NCBI RefSeq assembly: GCF_949152225.1
Contig: NZ_CASCJC010000001.1
Span: forward strand, 868,001-932,000
Source of the DNA: Ligilactobacillus sp900765635
GTDB lineage: Bacteria; Bacillota; Bacilli; Lactobacillales; Lactobacillaceae
DNA: 64,000 nt
Direction of reading: 5' to 3'
In this document: piece by piece, positions 49,215 through 58,152 of the stretch
Numbering within the stretch: position 1 is the first letter of the stretch
Layout of the letters: each line of letters begins with the position of its first letter
Translations under genes and position numbers: made by a program
The notes under the pieces: model-generated
What the model was told of the DNA's origin: nothing
The model's database searches: none
The model's input: the letters and a program-made list of their open reading frames with translations, nothing else

Positions 49215-50969
49215 TTAAAGATATGAACTGATATCTTTAGCAATTAATTCAGCTGTTAAATGGTTTTGCGATAATAGTTGATCTTTACTACAATCAGTGA
49301 ATTGTTTTTGTGCTCCGAATAATAAAACTTTAGTATTTGAAGTGGCAAAGAAGTGGGCTATTTTTTCGCCAAATCCACCAGAAAGACTTCCATTTTCGAG
49401 AGTTGCAATAACTTGATGTGTTTTAGCTATTTGATTGAGTAACTTTGCATCTAAAGAAGTTGCGGATTTAGGATTGATAATAGTTGGCTTTACACCAAAA
49501 CAATCTTCTAATTGTTGAGCAGCCTTTTTAGCCAAGTCTAAGAAGTCACCTAAACCAATTAAAGCAATTTTACTACCTTCTTGTACAATGTCATATGAAA
49601 TTTCATCATATGAATTTTGTGTAACAGCACCGCTATAGACAGGACCACTTGGTTTGCGAATTACGACAGGCTTATCACTTTGTGTTAAGGCCCAATCTAG
49701 CATACTTTGTAGTTCTTCTTTATTAGTTGGTGCTAAATATTCAATGTTAGGGATACTTGTAAGATAAGGAATATCAAACATTCCTAAATGTGTTCGTGAT
49801 CCACCATTTATTCCACCATCAACGATTAGCACCACTGGTTGTTCATTTAGGGCCATATCATGTGAAAGTTGATCATAAGCTCTTTGTAAAAATGTACTAC
49901 TTTGGAATACTACCGGACGTGCACCACGTTTAGCTAAACCAGTTGCAAATGCAATTGAATGTTGCTCTGCAATACCGACATCGACGTAATTGGTTGGATG
50001 TTTAGCTTCGAATTTCTTAAGGTTAAAACTTCCTGGAATAGCTGCAGTGATTGCTACGATTGGCATACCAGCAGCTACTTTTTGATCTAATTGATCTAAG
50101 ATAACATCATTGTAAGTTTCTTGTGTTTGTGGATTGAGTAATTCGCCAGTTTCAAGATTAAATGCAGCACGCCAATGGAAAGCCATCTTATTTTCTTCAG
50201 CTAACTTATAACCTTTTCCTTTAAGTGTATTGATGTGTAAAACAATTGGATGGTCAATATCTTTGATGCTTTTAAAAGCATCAATCATGTCAGCCAAATT
50301 ATTACCATCAGCAACATATTTGTAATCATATCCCATGGCAATAAATGGATTATTAGGATCTGTGCCATTGGTTTCACGCAATTTAGCAAGACCTTGATAA
50401 ATTCCACCTTGATTTTCATCAATTGACATTTGATTATCATTGACAATAACAATAAAGTTTGAATTTAAAGTTGCTCCATTGTTTAAAGCCTCAAAGGCCA
50501 TCCCACCACTTAAAGAACCATCGCCAATCAATGCGATAATGTTTTCTTTTTGATTTAAGAGATCACGAGCTTTAGTCATCCCTACTGCTAAGCTCACAGA
50601 AGTAGAGGTATGCCCAATAGTATAAAAATCATGTTCACTTTCATCTGGACTAGTATAACCAGAAACCTCATCATATTGTTCAGGATCTAAGAAACCATTT
50701 TTTCTACCAGTTAACATCTTATGTCCATAAGCTAGGTGGGATACATCCCAGACAATCTTATCTTTAGGAGAATCAAAAACATAATGGAAAGCTAATGTTG
50801 TTTCCATTATTCCTAAGTTAGGACCAACATGTCCACCGATTGCTGCATCTTTTTCTAAAACTAATTGGCGCATTTCGTTGGCTAATTGTTTTAATTGCTC
50901 GAGTGTAAAGTTTTTAATATCTTGGGGTTGATTTACCTGATTTAGTAAAAATTCAGGATGCTGATTCAT
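49215..50969 (-). CDS. dxs: 1-deoxy-D-xylulose-5-phosphate synthase-like protein
   Basis: Thiamine-diphosphate enzyme of 584 residues, somewhat shorter than the usual 620-640. N-terminal part has HVGPNLGIMETTLAFHYVF, DVSHLAYGHKMLTGR and the cofactor motif IGDGSLSGGMAFEALNNG...NDN. The middle has VDVGIAEQHSIAFATGLA, with the catalytic Glu, and a C-terminal transketolase domain follows (LENGSLSGGFGEKI). Product would be DXP for thiamine, pyridoxal or isoprenoids. No other MEP gene is in view. I start at 50969 with GGAAGTG upstream; the longer frame has no site. It ends a five-gene minus-strand run. Confidence 0.85.
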   Translation of the reverse strand: MNQHPEFLLNQVNQPQDIKNFTLEQLKQLANEMRQLVLEKDAAIGGHVGPNLGIMETTLAFHYVFDSPKDKIVWDVSHLAYGHKMLTGRKNGFLDPEQYDEVSGYTSPDESEHDFYTIGHTSTSVSLAVGMTKARDLLNQKENIIALIGDGSLSGGMAFEALNNGATLNSNFIVIVNDNQMSIDENQGGIYQGLAKLRETNGTDPNNPFIAMGYDYKYVADGNNLADMIDAFKSIKDIDHPIVLHINTLKGKGYKLAEENKMAFHWRAAFNLETGELLNPQTQETYNDVILDQLDQKVAAGMPIVAITAAIPGSFNLKKFEAKHPTNYVDVGIAEQHSIAFATGLAKRGARPVVFQSSTFLQRAYDQLSHDMALNEQPVVLIVDGGINGGSRTHLGMFDIPYLTSIPNIEYLAPTNKEELQSMLDWALTQSDKPVVIRKPSGPVYSGAVTQNSYDEISYDIVQEGSKIALIGLGDFLDLAKKAAQQLEDCFGVKPTIINPKSATSLDAKLLNQIAKTHQVIATLENGSLSGGFGEKIAHFFATSNTKVLLFGAQKQFTDCSKDQLLSQNHLTAELIAKDISSYL

Positions 50970-51032
50970 TTTAATCACTTCCATATCAAAATATTTATTG
51001 TACAGTGACAATTATAAAAGTTTAGGGTTACT

Positions 51033-51824
51033 CTAATGCAACAAAATTTCCAAAGTGTCTAAGACGCCATCTTCATCGTTTGAAGGAGCAACATGCTTGG
51101 CTACCTTGAATACCTCTGGTAATGAATTAGCCATTGCGTAACTATGGTTAGCTAATGTCAACATTTCAAGGTCATTGCCTCCATCACCAAACGCTGCTAA
51201 ATCTTTGGCACTTAAATTCCAACCTTTTAAAACGTGATTTAACCCCCAAGCTTTATTTAGACCTGGAATAATTAAATCAATTTCTCCATGTCCGCTAGAA
51301 GTAGCGACCGCATTGCCTGCGAGTTTGAGATTTAAATAATCTTGGTATTTTTGTGTTTGGTTTTTAGGTACGCTAAGAGTAAATTTAAAAAGTTGATCGT
51401 TAATTTGAGATATATTATCGATAACTTGTAAACGAGGACAAAAAAAGCCTAATCTTTCAATATATGCTTTATCTTGTGTTGCTAAAACATAAGCACTTTT
51501 TTTACCACATATTCCTACTTTAATTTCAGGTAAATCCGCAAGTGTAGCAAAAATTGTGTCTAAAGCACTTGCTTTGAATGCACCACAAAAGATTTCTTCT
51601 TGTCCGTGCAAAATATACGCCCCATTTTCTGCAATAAAGGTAATGTCATTCCAGTGATCGGGAAAATAAGAACGCAGTTGATAATATTGATTACCACTTG
51701 CAACGATAAACTTAATATTACGTTGTTGCATTTTATCAAATAAATAAGCGAATTTTGGCCGATTGTAATTTTTAACGGAATTTAAAAATGTTCCATCCAT
51801 ATCGACTGCAACAGCTTTAATCAT
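51033..51824 (-). CDS. Cof-type HAD phosphatase
   Basis: 263 residues of the HAD-IIB subfamily. Motif I AVDMDGTFLN with the nucleophile Asp, motif II FIVASGNQ, motif III Lys around the cap, and motif IV AFGDGGNDLEMLTLA. Such enzymes hydrolyse sugar phosphates, FMN or PLP; the substrate is not predictable. AGAGGTGAC is about 9 nt before the ATG. It lies between the MazG-like gene and dxs in the same run. Confidence 0.9.
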   Translation of the reverse strand: MIKAVAVDMDGTFLNSVKNYNRPKFAYLFDKMQQRNIKFIVASGNQYYQLRSYFPDHWNDITFIAENGAYILHGQEEIFCGAFKASALDTIFATLADLPEIKVGICGKKSAYVLATQDKAYIERLGFFCPRLQVIDNISQINDQLFKFTLSVPKNQTQKYQDYLNLKLAGNAVATSSGHGEIDLIIPGLNKAWGLNHVLKGWNLSAKDLAAFGDGGNDLEMLTLANHSYAMANSLPEVFKVAKHVAPSNDEDGVLDTLEILLH

Positions 51825-51894
51825 GAAAAGTCACCTCTTTGAAATCATTTACATAAAATATGATAGATTATTTAAGATGAAATTACAATAAATA

Positions 51895-52212
51895 CTATAG
51901 TTCGTCATCATTAATTTTCCAATGACGTTTTTGATTACGTTGCATTTTTTGAGCAATGATATCTTCTGGATCAATATTTAATTTATCACACATAAAGAAA
52001 AGATAAATTAATGTGTCAGCAATTTCTTCTTTAAGATGTTCTAGTTGTTTGTCGTCCAGTTTTTGAGAAGAATCTTGCCATTGAAAAATTTCTAATATCT
52101 CGCTAGCCTCTAAATTTACCGATAAAGCTAAGTCTTTTAGATTATGATACTTTTGCCATCCCCGTTCATCACGAAATGTAGTTAAAATCTTTAGTATTTC
52201 TTGATAATTCAT
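51895..52212 (-). CDS. MazG-like nucleotide pyrophosphohydrolase
   Basis: 105 residues, all-alpha NTP-PPase of the MazG-like/RS21-C6 type. Metal-binding acidic residues are in LEASEILEIFQW and LKEEIADTLIYLFFMCD (the EExxD pair). Such small enzymes hydrolyse non-canonical nucleoside triphosphates such as modified dCTP. AAGGAG precedes the ATG. Part of the minus-strand run with HAD and GNAT genes. Confidence 0.9.
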   Translation of the reverse strand: MNYQEILKILTTFRDERGWQKYHNLKDLALSVNLEASEILEIFQWQDSSQKLDDKQLEHLKEEIADTLIYLFFMCDKLNIDPEDIIAQKMQRNQKRHWKINDDEL

Positions 52213-52255
52213 AAACGCTTCTCCTTATTTGTATATAACAAATTTACATATTTCA

Positions 52256-52945
52256 TTATACAATTTCTTTAATTTCTTCGAGTTTGTGAATTTCATAGGT
52301 TGGCTGAATAGTTGAATTGTTAGCAATTTGTGCTGGATTATACCAAAGTGTATCAATCCCCGCATTGATTCCTCCTTTAATATCTGATGATAAAGAGTCT
52401 CCAATAATAATTGCTTGATTAGGAACTAAGTCAAGTTTATTAAAAATATGTTCAAAAAACTGTTTTGTAGGTTTTTGATAACCAATTTCTTCTGAAATAA
52501 AGATTGTATCAAAAAATCGGTTGAAATGTGAATCATCTAAACGTTTATATTGAATGTTTTTATTTCCGTTTGTTACAATATGTAGTCGATAATTAGCTTT
52601 TTTAAGATCTTGTAGCAATTCTTTAGCTCCTTTGATCTGTTGATGTCCTTGAGCTAAAAAAGAAGTATACTGTTTTCCAGTAACAATCCCGTCGACATCT
52701 AAAGCTAAATGTTCTTTAAAAAATGTAGAAAAACGTTTTTCTAATAATTCCTTACGTGAAAGCGTCCCTAATTCAAGTTTTTTCCATAGACTTTGATTAA
52801 ATTTTTTATAGTCTTTTTCCAGTTGTGGTGTCATTTCAAGATTATACGTTGCAAAAAGAAGCCTGAGAGCTTGAGTTTCAGTTGCTCCAAAATCAAGCAA
52901 TGTATCATCTAAATCAAATAATAAATCTGTATATTTTTGTGTCAT
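52256..52945 (-). CDS. YjjG-type HAD nucleotidase
   Basis: 229 residues of HAD-IA type: motif I LFDLDDTLLDF, motif II IVTNGNKNIQ, motif III Lys in YQKPTKQFFE and motif IV IIGDSLSSDIKGG. The pattern is that of YjjG/YfnB, which dephosphorylate non-canonical pyrimidine nucleotides. I start at 52945 (MTQKYTDL) because AGAGGA lies just upstream; a longer frame would run into the GNAT gene and has no ribosome site. House-cleaning function fits the adjacent MazG-like gene. Confidence 0.9.
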   Translation of the reverse strand: MTQKYTDLLFDLDDTLLDFGATETQALRLLFATYNLEMTPQLEKDYKKFNQSLWKKLELGTLSRKELLEKRFSTFFKEHLALDVDGIVTGKQYTSFLAQGHQQIKGAKELLQDLKKANYRLHIVTNGNKNIQYKRLDDSHFNRFFDTIFISEEIGYQKPTKQFFEHIFNKLDLVPNQAIIIGDSLSSDIKGGINAGIDTLWYNPAQIANNSTIQPTYEIHKLEEIKEIV

Positions 52946-52959
52946 GTTATTTCCTCTTT

Positions 52960-53478
52960 TTAATTCATGATTAATTCGTAAGCTTTGCGTTTTGGATCGA
53001 CAGGATCGTTGACGTTGATTACGCCGCATTCTTTAAAACCAAATTTGTTTAAAATATGTTGCATTTTAAGATTTCGTTCATGGGTATCAATACGTACACG
53101 TTTAAAATTTTGGCGACAAAGTGTTAATAAATTACTAAAGAAAAACTCATTGAGATGTAATCCGCTATATTTAAATGCTATTGCGACGCGATGAATCACC
53201 ATATAATCCGAAGTTTGCTTCCAAAATCCATTACTGATTACTTGATAATTTGGATCTGGTCCAATTTGAAGAGTAGCCATCCCTGCTACCTCTTGATTAA
53301 CGATTAAAACGTAGCATTGCTGTTTAGCAATATCGTTTTTAAAGTCCATTAAGGTTGGTGCTCCATTTTGCCATTGAGGACTACCATCTTGTTTTAAAAT
53401 ACTTTTAGCTTGTTCAAATATTTCCGAAATTTGCGCTAAATCAGCATCATTTGCTTTTCTAACGTAATAAAGTTGCAT
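52960..53478 (-). CDS. GNAT-family N-acetyltransferase
   Basis: 172 residues with the acetyl-CoA fold: beta strands around CYVLIVNQEVAGMATLQIG, the motif A region VIHRVAIAFKYSGLHLNEFF (the Q/RxxGxG loop is weak: KYSGLH), and THERNLKMQHILNKFGFKE, the usual motif B. Substrate unknown. AGGAGG precedes the ATG. It is first in the run GNAT-YjjG-MazG-HAD-dxs and starts 19 bases after the terminator of murI. Confidence 0.85.
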   Translation of the reverse strand: MQLYYVRKANDADLAQISEIFEQAKSILKQDGSPQWQNGAPTLMDFKNDIAKQQCYVLIVNQEVAGMATLQIGPDPNYQVISNGFWKQTSDYMVIHRVAIAFKYSGLHLNEFFFSNLLTLCRQNFKRVRIDTHERNLKMQHILNKFGFKECGVINVNDPVDPKRKAYELIMN

Positions 53479-53497
53479 GTTATTTCCTCCTTTTTAA

Positions 53498-53530
53498 AGA
53501 AAAAGGCATCATCTAAAATTAGATGATCCC
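53498..53530 (-). terminator. intrinsic terminator of murI
   Basis: On the minus strand GGGATCATCTA (53530-53520) and TAGATGATGCC (53515-53505) pair with one mismatch, then five T. Confidence 0.85.
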
Positions 53531-53537
53531 CTTAAGA

Positions 53538-54317
53538 TTAAAAATCATTTTCAAAGAGCTTACGACTTAATTGAATTTCAGTTTGTGTTTGTAAACTATT
53601 TTCAAAGCAAACACTTCCAGCATGAGTATGGTCTTGTAATAAGTCTTTGACTTGTAAAACTCTTTTTAGTTCACGAGCTGCCCCATTACCACCATCGATG
53701 ATTGCAGTATCAGGTCCCATGATTTCTTGAATTACACGGCGAGCAAACGGAAAATGCGTACATCCTAAAACTACAGCATCGACTTTTTGACAGTAAGGAG
53801 TTAATAAGTCTAAAAGATAAGCATGTAACTCAACAGAAGATGTATCTCCTTTTTCAATAAATTCAACGAGTTTAGAAGCTGGTAGTTTATAAATTGTCGC
53901 TTGGTTTGCAAATTGTTGTATTAGATCATTAAATTTAGCTTCTCTTAAAGTTAATTCAGTAGCCATCACTAAGATTTTAGCATGGGGTTTTAATAATGTC
54001 GCCGGTTTTACGGCAGGTTCAAGACCTATAATTGGTAATTCAGGATAAGTTAAACGTAACTTTTTAGCGGCTGCACTAGTGGCTGTATTACAAGCAATCA
54101 CAATAGCTTTAACGTTTTGCTGTAAGAATTTAGTGACGATTTGTTGACTCAAATTTTGAACTTCTTCAACGGTCTTAGTCCCATAAGGTGCATTTTTAGA
54201 ATCACCAAAAAAAATAAAGTCTTCATTAGGCATCAATTTATGCAGTTCTTTTAAAACACTGATGCCTCCTAGTCCAGAGTCAAATACACCTATTGGTTGT
54301 TTTTTGGTTAATTTCAT
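53538..54317 (-). CDS. murI: glutamate racemase
   Basis: Provides D-glutamate for peptidoglycan. The two catalytic cysteines are C76 in ACNTATS and C186 in LGCTHFP, and the substrate loop GVFDSGLGG is at 10-18; 259 residues. The ribosome site AGGAAA is modest and 12 nt from the ATG. It follows the PatA-like aminotransferase gene by 13 bases, so translation may depend on it. A terminator follows. Confidence 0.96.
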   Translation of the reverse strand: MKLTKKQPIGVFDSGLGGISVLKELHKLMPNEDFIFFGDSKNAPYGTKTVEEVQNLSQQIVTKFLQQNVKAIVIACNTATSAAAKKLRLTYPELPIIGLEPAVKPATLLKPHAKILVMATELTLREAKFNDLIQQFANQATIYKLPASKLVEFIEKGDTSSVELHAYLLDLLTPYCQKVDAVVLGCTHFPFARRVIQEIMGPDTAIIDGGNGAARELKRVLQVKDLLQDHTHAGSVCFENSLQTQTEIQLSRKLFENDF

Positions 54318-54330
54318 AATGCTATATTTC

Positions 54331-55497
54331 CTAACGTGATTTTACATAATCTTGAATTCTTTTAGCCGCAGTCTTCAAGTCTTCCATTGATGCGGCATAG
54401 CTTAAACGTACATAGCCTTCCCCACCAGGACCAAAGGAAATACCAGGGATTAAAGCAACTTTGGCTTTTTGTGCCAATTCACGTACAAAATGCCAGGAAT
54501 CAGTGCCAAATTTAGTAGGAATCTTAGCAAAAAGATAAAATGCACCGTCAGGACTTGCCATTTCAAAACCGACTTCTTCTAAAGCTTGTTTCATAAAGTC
54601 TCTACGTTTAATGTATTGTTCTTTCATCGCTAAACTATCATTTTGTCCATTTTTCATGGCTTCTAATGCGGCATACTGAACGTTATTGGTAGTTGCAGTT
54701 ACCATGTATTGGTGTGCTTTGACAGCTTGTTGAACAAAATCCGTTGGAGCAAGGATAAAGCCCATTCGCCAACCAGTCATTGCATGAGATTTTGATAAAC
54801 CAGAAATTAAAATAACTTGTTCGGGAATAAACTGAGCCAAAGAAACATGATTAGTATTATATGTTAGTTCTGCATAGATTTCATCACAAATTACCCAAAT
54901 TCCAGCTTCTTTAAGCACTATTGCTAATTGTTCAAGTTGTTCTTTGCTATAAGTAACACCTGTTGGATTACTTGGATAAACTAAAACTAGTGCTTTAATA
55001 TTCTTGTCTTTGTTTTGCGCTAATACTTCTTTAAGTCTTTGAGCAGTTAAAACAAATCCATCATCACTTGTATCGATTGTTACATAATCTGCATGATTAA
55101 GATTAGTAACCGGCATATAGATAGGAAAAATAGGTGTTGGAATTAGTACTGTATCTCCAGGATTTAAAATTGTTTGTAGGCTAGTGCTGATAGCTTCAGT
55201 AGCTCCAATAGTAGCAATAACTTGATTATCTTGATAATTTAAAGAATATTTTTGATTGAAATATTTAGCAACGGCTGTACGTAATTCAGGAATACCAGCA
55301 TTTGGTGTGTAATGTGAGTAATCAGCTTGAATTGCCTCAATCGCAGCTTGTTTAATATGTTGAGGCGTATTAAAATCAGGTTCACCTAATGTCAGCTTGA
55401 TAATATCAGGAATTGAGCTGACTTGAGTATCAAATTGACGAATATCAGAAACAGCAATTTCTTCAATTTTATGGTTAAATTTATTTTGTAAATTCAT
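54331..55497 (-). CDS. PLP-dependent class I aminotransferase (PatA-like)
   Basis: 388 residues of fold type I. The PLP lysine is K236 in ISGLSKSHAMTGWRMG; the PSNPTG motif, GEPDF near the N-terminus, and CDEIYAEL (the Asp and Tyr that hold PLP) are all present. The group includes PatA, which can make amino donors for lysine/diaminopimelate or aromatic amino acids. I start at 55497, with GAGGATG just upstream; two more ATG codons occur earlier in frame. Same unit as murI, so a role in wall amino acids is plausible (inference). Confidence 0.9.
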   Translation of the reverse strand: MNLQNKFNHKIEEIAVSDIRQFDTQVSSIPDIIKLTLGEPDFNTPQHIKQAAIEAIQADYSHYTPNAGIPELRTAVAKYFNQKYSLNYQDNQVIATIGATEAISTSLQTILNPGDTVLIPTPIFPIYMPVTNLNHADYVTIDTSDDGFVLTAQRLKEVLAQNKDKNIKALVLVYPSNPTGVTYSKEQLEQLAIVLKEAGIWVICDEIYAELTYNTNHVSLAQFIPEQVILISGLSKSHAMTGWRMGFILAPTDFVQQAVKAHQYMVTATTNNVQYAALEAMKNGQNDSLAMKEQYIKRRDFMKQALEEVGFEMASPDGAFYLFAKIPTKFGTDSWHFVRELAQKAKVALIPGISFGPGGEGYVRLSYAASMEDLKTAAKRIQDYVKSR

Positions 55498-55572
55498 ATG
55501 TTTCATCCTCATTAGTTCAAGTTAATTTTTATTATACTCTAATATAATGGTAAATGAAATGTTTTAACAAGT

Positions 55573-55600
55573 AAAAAAGAGCGTCAAAAGCGCTCTTTTT
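55573..55600 (-). terminator. intrinsic terminator of bioY
   Basis: On the minus strand AAAAAGAGCG and CGCTCTTTTTT (55600 to 55573) around a seven-base loop; long T tract. Confidence 0.92.
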
Positions 55601-55608
55601 CAATAAAA

Positions 55609-56130
55609 CTATATTGTTTTTGGTACTTTTTGGACGATTAAACAAACTAAGATTACTTTAATAATTGCTGGTAAAATAAATGGAACTACACCTGTTAATA
55701 AAGTTGCGGTTAAACTAATCTTTAGCACAGGAATCATCCATAAAGCTCCAAAAAATAGTTGTGTCAATGCCCCTAAAATATTGGCACAAAATAAAGTTAG
55801 AAAAGTTCTTTGTTTAAAACGTAAAATGCTAGCAGTTATCAATACATATAATAAGAAAGTTAGCAAATATCCTCCAGTTGGACCAACAATAATCCCAAAG
55901 CCACTACTGAAACTTGCAAATACGGGTACTCCTAAAATCCCTAAAAGTAAATAAGCAATAATAACTTCTAGTGCATAATTAACTGGTAGTAATGAAGCAA
56001 CTAAACCAACAGCTAGTGTTTGTAATGTCAAGGGTACAATCGGCAATGGAATCGTTAATTGAGCACAAACAATTAATACAGCCAATAATATACCTGAGAG
56101 TGTTAGATAGCGTAAATTAAGTTTTTTCAT
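55609..56130 (-). CDS. bioY: biotin transporter substrate-binding subunit BioY
   Basis: S component of an energy-coupling-factor importer, 173 residues with about six membrane segments. Motifs: AQLTIPLPIVPLTLQTLAVGL, SGFGIIVGPTGGYLLTFLLY and the following GALWM region, the biotin-binding face. The partner EcfA/A'/T subunits are encoded elsewhere. I start at 56130 (MKKLNLRY), where AGAGG lies upstream; the longer frame has no site. A BirA-like box overlaps its promoter, so biotin may repress it. Confidence 0.92.
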   Translation of the reverse strand: MKKLNLRYLTLSGILLAVLIVCAQLTIPLPIVPLTLQTLAVGLVASLLPVNYALEVIIAYLLLGILGVPVFASFSSGFGIIVGPTGGYLLTFLLYVLITASILRFKQRTFLTLFCANILGALTQLFFGALWMIPVLKISLTATLLTGVVPFILPAIIKVILVCLIVQKVPKTI

Positions 56131-56166
56131 TAATAAATCAACCTCTTTGTCTAAAAATGTATCCTT

Positions 56167-56196
56167 AATATACCCTATATCTGGTATTTTAGTCAA
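56167..56196 (-). promoter_or_regulatory. promoter of bioY
   Basis: On the minus strand TTGACT (56196-56191), 18-bp spacer, TATATT (56172-56167). The 5' side overlaps the BirA-like repeat. Confidence 0.6.
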
Positions 56197-56220
56197 CTTA
56201 TTTTTAAAAAAGGTTAACAA
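56190..56220 (-). promoter_or_regulatory. BirA-box-like repeat
   Basis: On the minus strand TTGTTAACC (56220-56212) is a perfect BirA half-site and AGTTGACTA (56198-56190) a poor match to the second half (GGTTAACAA type), 13 bases apart. It lies at the bioY promoter. Right arm is weak, so the match is tentative. Confidence 0.35.
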
Positions 56221-56224
56221 AAAT

Positions 56225-56244
56225 TGATTACAAATTTGTAATCA
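56225..56244. repeat. 20-bp perfect palindrome between the deoR-type gene and bioY
   Basis: Half-site TGATTACAAA and its exact complement. Read on the minus strand it is followed by ATTTTTG, so it may work as a weak terminator of the regulator gene or as an operator for it. Confidence 0.6.
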
Positions 56245-56254
56245 TCTAGAAATA

Positions 56255-57016
56255 TTAAGCGTCATAGGAAGCAACTTGAATCTTAGTATGTGGCCCAAAC
56301 ATTTCTATTTGTTGTTTAGTAGGCATTTTGTCTGTGATAAATATAGAAATATCACTGAGTGGGCAAATGCGATAATATGATTTATTTACAAATTTTTGAT
56401 GTTCCGCCACTAGAATGACTTTACGTGCACGTTTAACAGCCATTCCAACAATTTGGGCATCGCTTTGATCTAAGAGGTAAACTCCATTTTCATCAATTCC
56501 AGAAGCCGCAATAAAGGCAGTATCAAAAACAATATCTTGGAGCTCTTCTATTGCTAAATTGGAATGAAAGAAACGATTTTCGTGATTCAATGTCCCACTT
56601 AAAACTTTAACTGAAACCTTATTGTGTTCTGATAACGCAATACAATTATCTAAAGAATGTGTCACAATAGTTAACGGCAAATTGATATTTTGGCATGTTT
56701 TTAAAAGAATTGTCGAAGAATCTACAAAATAAACTTGTTGTGGATGGAAATATTTAGTAGCTTCTAAGGCAATTTGGGTTTTTTCTCGCGTGAAATATGC
56801 TAAGCGACTTTGATAGTTAGGAACACTTCGACCAAAATTAAGTGGTAGAATTCCACCATGTGTGCGCTTTACTTCACCTCTTTTAGTTAATAAGACAATA
56901 TCACGTCTGGCGGTATCTTGAGAAACCCCAAATTCTTGCATGATATCTTTAGTTGATAATTCTTGTCTTTGAGCTAGTAATTGCTTAATTAGCTCAATTC
57001 TTTTTTCTTGACTCAA
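56255..57016 (-). CDS. DeoR-family transcriptional regulator
   Basis: 253 residues. N-terminal winged helix: MSQEKRIELIKQLLAQR, STKDIMQEFGVSQDTARRDI and KRTHGG; then a DeoR C-terminal sugar-phosphate sensor fold (YFVDSSTILLKTCQN, ASGIDENGVYL). I start at the TTG at 57016, where GAGGAG is 9 nt upstream, and this gives the usual family start. The ligand is unknown; no sugar genes are adjacent. It precedes bioY on the same strand with the palindrome at 56225 between them. Confidence 0.88.
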   Translation of the reverse strand: MSQEKRIELIKQLLAQRQELSTKDIMQEFGVSQDTARRDIVLLTKRGEVKRTHGGILPLNFGRSVPNYQSRLAYFTREKTQIALEATKYFHPQQVYFVDSSTILLKTCQNINLPLTIVTHSLDNCIALSEHNKVSVKVLSGTLNHENRFFHSNLAIEELQDIVFDTAFIAASGIDENGVYLLDQSDAQIVGMAVKRARKVILVAEHQKFVNKSYYRICPLSDISIFITDKMPTKQQIEMFGPHTKIQVASYDA

Positions 57017-57110
57017 AGTACGCATCTCCTCAATATCTAATCTATTACTCACTTATATTATACCGATAATTTTCTGTAAAAAAAAGTATTTGTAATGATT
57101 TGAGAAAAAT

Positions 57111-57134
57111 AAAAAACGCACAAATGTGCGTTTT
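57111..57134 (-). terminator. intrinsic terminator of ppaC
   Basis: On the minus strand AAAACGCACA and TGTGCGTTTTTT (57134 to 57111) with a two-base loop, giving a tight strong hairpin. Confidence 0.9.
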
Positions 57135-57139
57135 CATGA

Positions 57140-58066
57140 TTATGCGTTAAAAGCTGCTTCCATTGGAGGAACAACTTGTTTTTTACGTGAGACCACGCCA
57201 GGTAAATCAGCTTTGTTATCAACTAATTTTACAGAAAATGCTTTTTCAACCATTTCTTGTGGTTCACCGATTACTAAAATACGTGTATTAGAATCTAAAA
57301 TGTTTGTTACCATCAATAAGAATAAGTCATAGCCATTTGCTTGACTTTCTTTAGTAATAGTTGCACGTAAAGCTTCTTCGCGAGCAAAAACTTCATCCAA
57401 GTCAACTGTGTTAACTTGATTAATTCTAACAGTTTTTCCACCCATTTCAAATGACTTAGCATCAGCACTGATTAATTGTTCTTCTGTTTTACTTGCAAGA
57501 TTTGTGCCAGCTTTAAGCATTGCCAAACCGTATTCTTCATAATCAACACCAGCGATTTGCGCTAATTTCTTAGCGATTGCAATATCATCTTCAGTAGTTG
57601 TTGGAGACTTGAAAAGTAAAGTATCCGAAATGATAGCAGAAAGCATTAAACCTGCTAAAGGTGCTGGAATTTCAATATTATGTTGAACAAATTCTTTATA
57701 AACAATGGTACTACTGCAACCAACTGGTTCGATATGGCAGTATAATGGTGCTGCAGTTTCAAAATTAGCAACACGATGATGATCAAGTACGTGTGTTACT
57801 GTAACATCTTTGATATCAGCAACACTTTGTTGTGCTTCGTTATGATCAACTAACATAACAGCTTGTACTTCTGCTTTAGCACTAGTAATCACACGTGGAG
57901 CATCTTGTTTGAAGTAATCAAAGGCATATTTGGTTTCTTCGTTAAGTTCACCTAAAGCAACTGCTTCAGTATCAGCTCCTAATTGATTTTGTAAATATGA
58001 ATATGCTTTTGCAGCAACGATTGCATCTGTATCTGGATTTTGATGTCCAAAAACAAGTTCTTTCAT
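57140..58066 (-). CDS. ppaC: manganese-dependent inorganic pyrophosphatase
   Basis: Family II pyrophosphatase, 308 residues. DHH phosphoesterase motifs: FGHQNPDTDAI (metal ligands His, Asp, Asp), MLVDHNE, and VLDHHRV; the C-terminal SRKKQ substrate loop (here VSRKKQVVPPME) is present. It drives biosynthetic reactions by removing pyrophosphate. AAGGAG precedes the ATG. It has its own consensus-like promoter and a terminator. Confidence 0.96.
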   Translation of the reverse strand: MKELVFGHQNPDTDAIVAAKAYSYLQNQLGADTEAVALGELNEETKYAFDYFKQDAPRVITSAKAEVQAVMLVDHNEAQQSVADIKDVTVTHVLDHHRVANFETAAPLYCHIEPVGCSSTIVYKEFVQHNIEIPAPLAGLMLSAIISDTLLFKSPTTTEDDIAIAKKLAQIAGVDYEEYGLAMLKAGTNLASKTEEQLISADAKSFEMGGKTVRINQVNTVDLDEVFAREEALRATITKESQANGYDLFLLMVTNILDSNTRILVIGEPQEMVEKAFSVKLVDNKADLPGVVSRKKQVVPPMEAAFNA

Positions 58067-58113
58067 GGATAAATAGCTCCTTAGTAATTTTTTAGTTTTA
58101 GTAACCGAATAAA

Positions 58114-58142
58114 ATTATACAATGCACACTATAAAAGTGCAA
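58114..58142 (-). promoter_or_regulatory. promoter of ppaC
   Basis: On the minus strand TTGCAC (58142-58137), 17-bp spacer, TATAAT (58119-58114). TGCAC/GTGCA inverted repeat (58123-58127, 58137-58141) lies across the spacer and -35. Confidence 0.75.
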
Positions 58143-58152
58143 TTGAGTTTAC

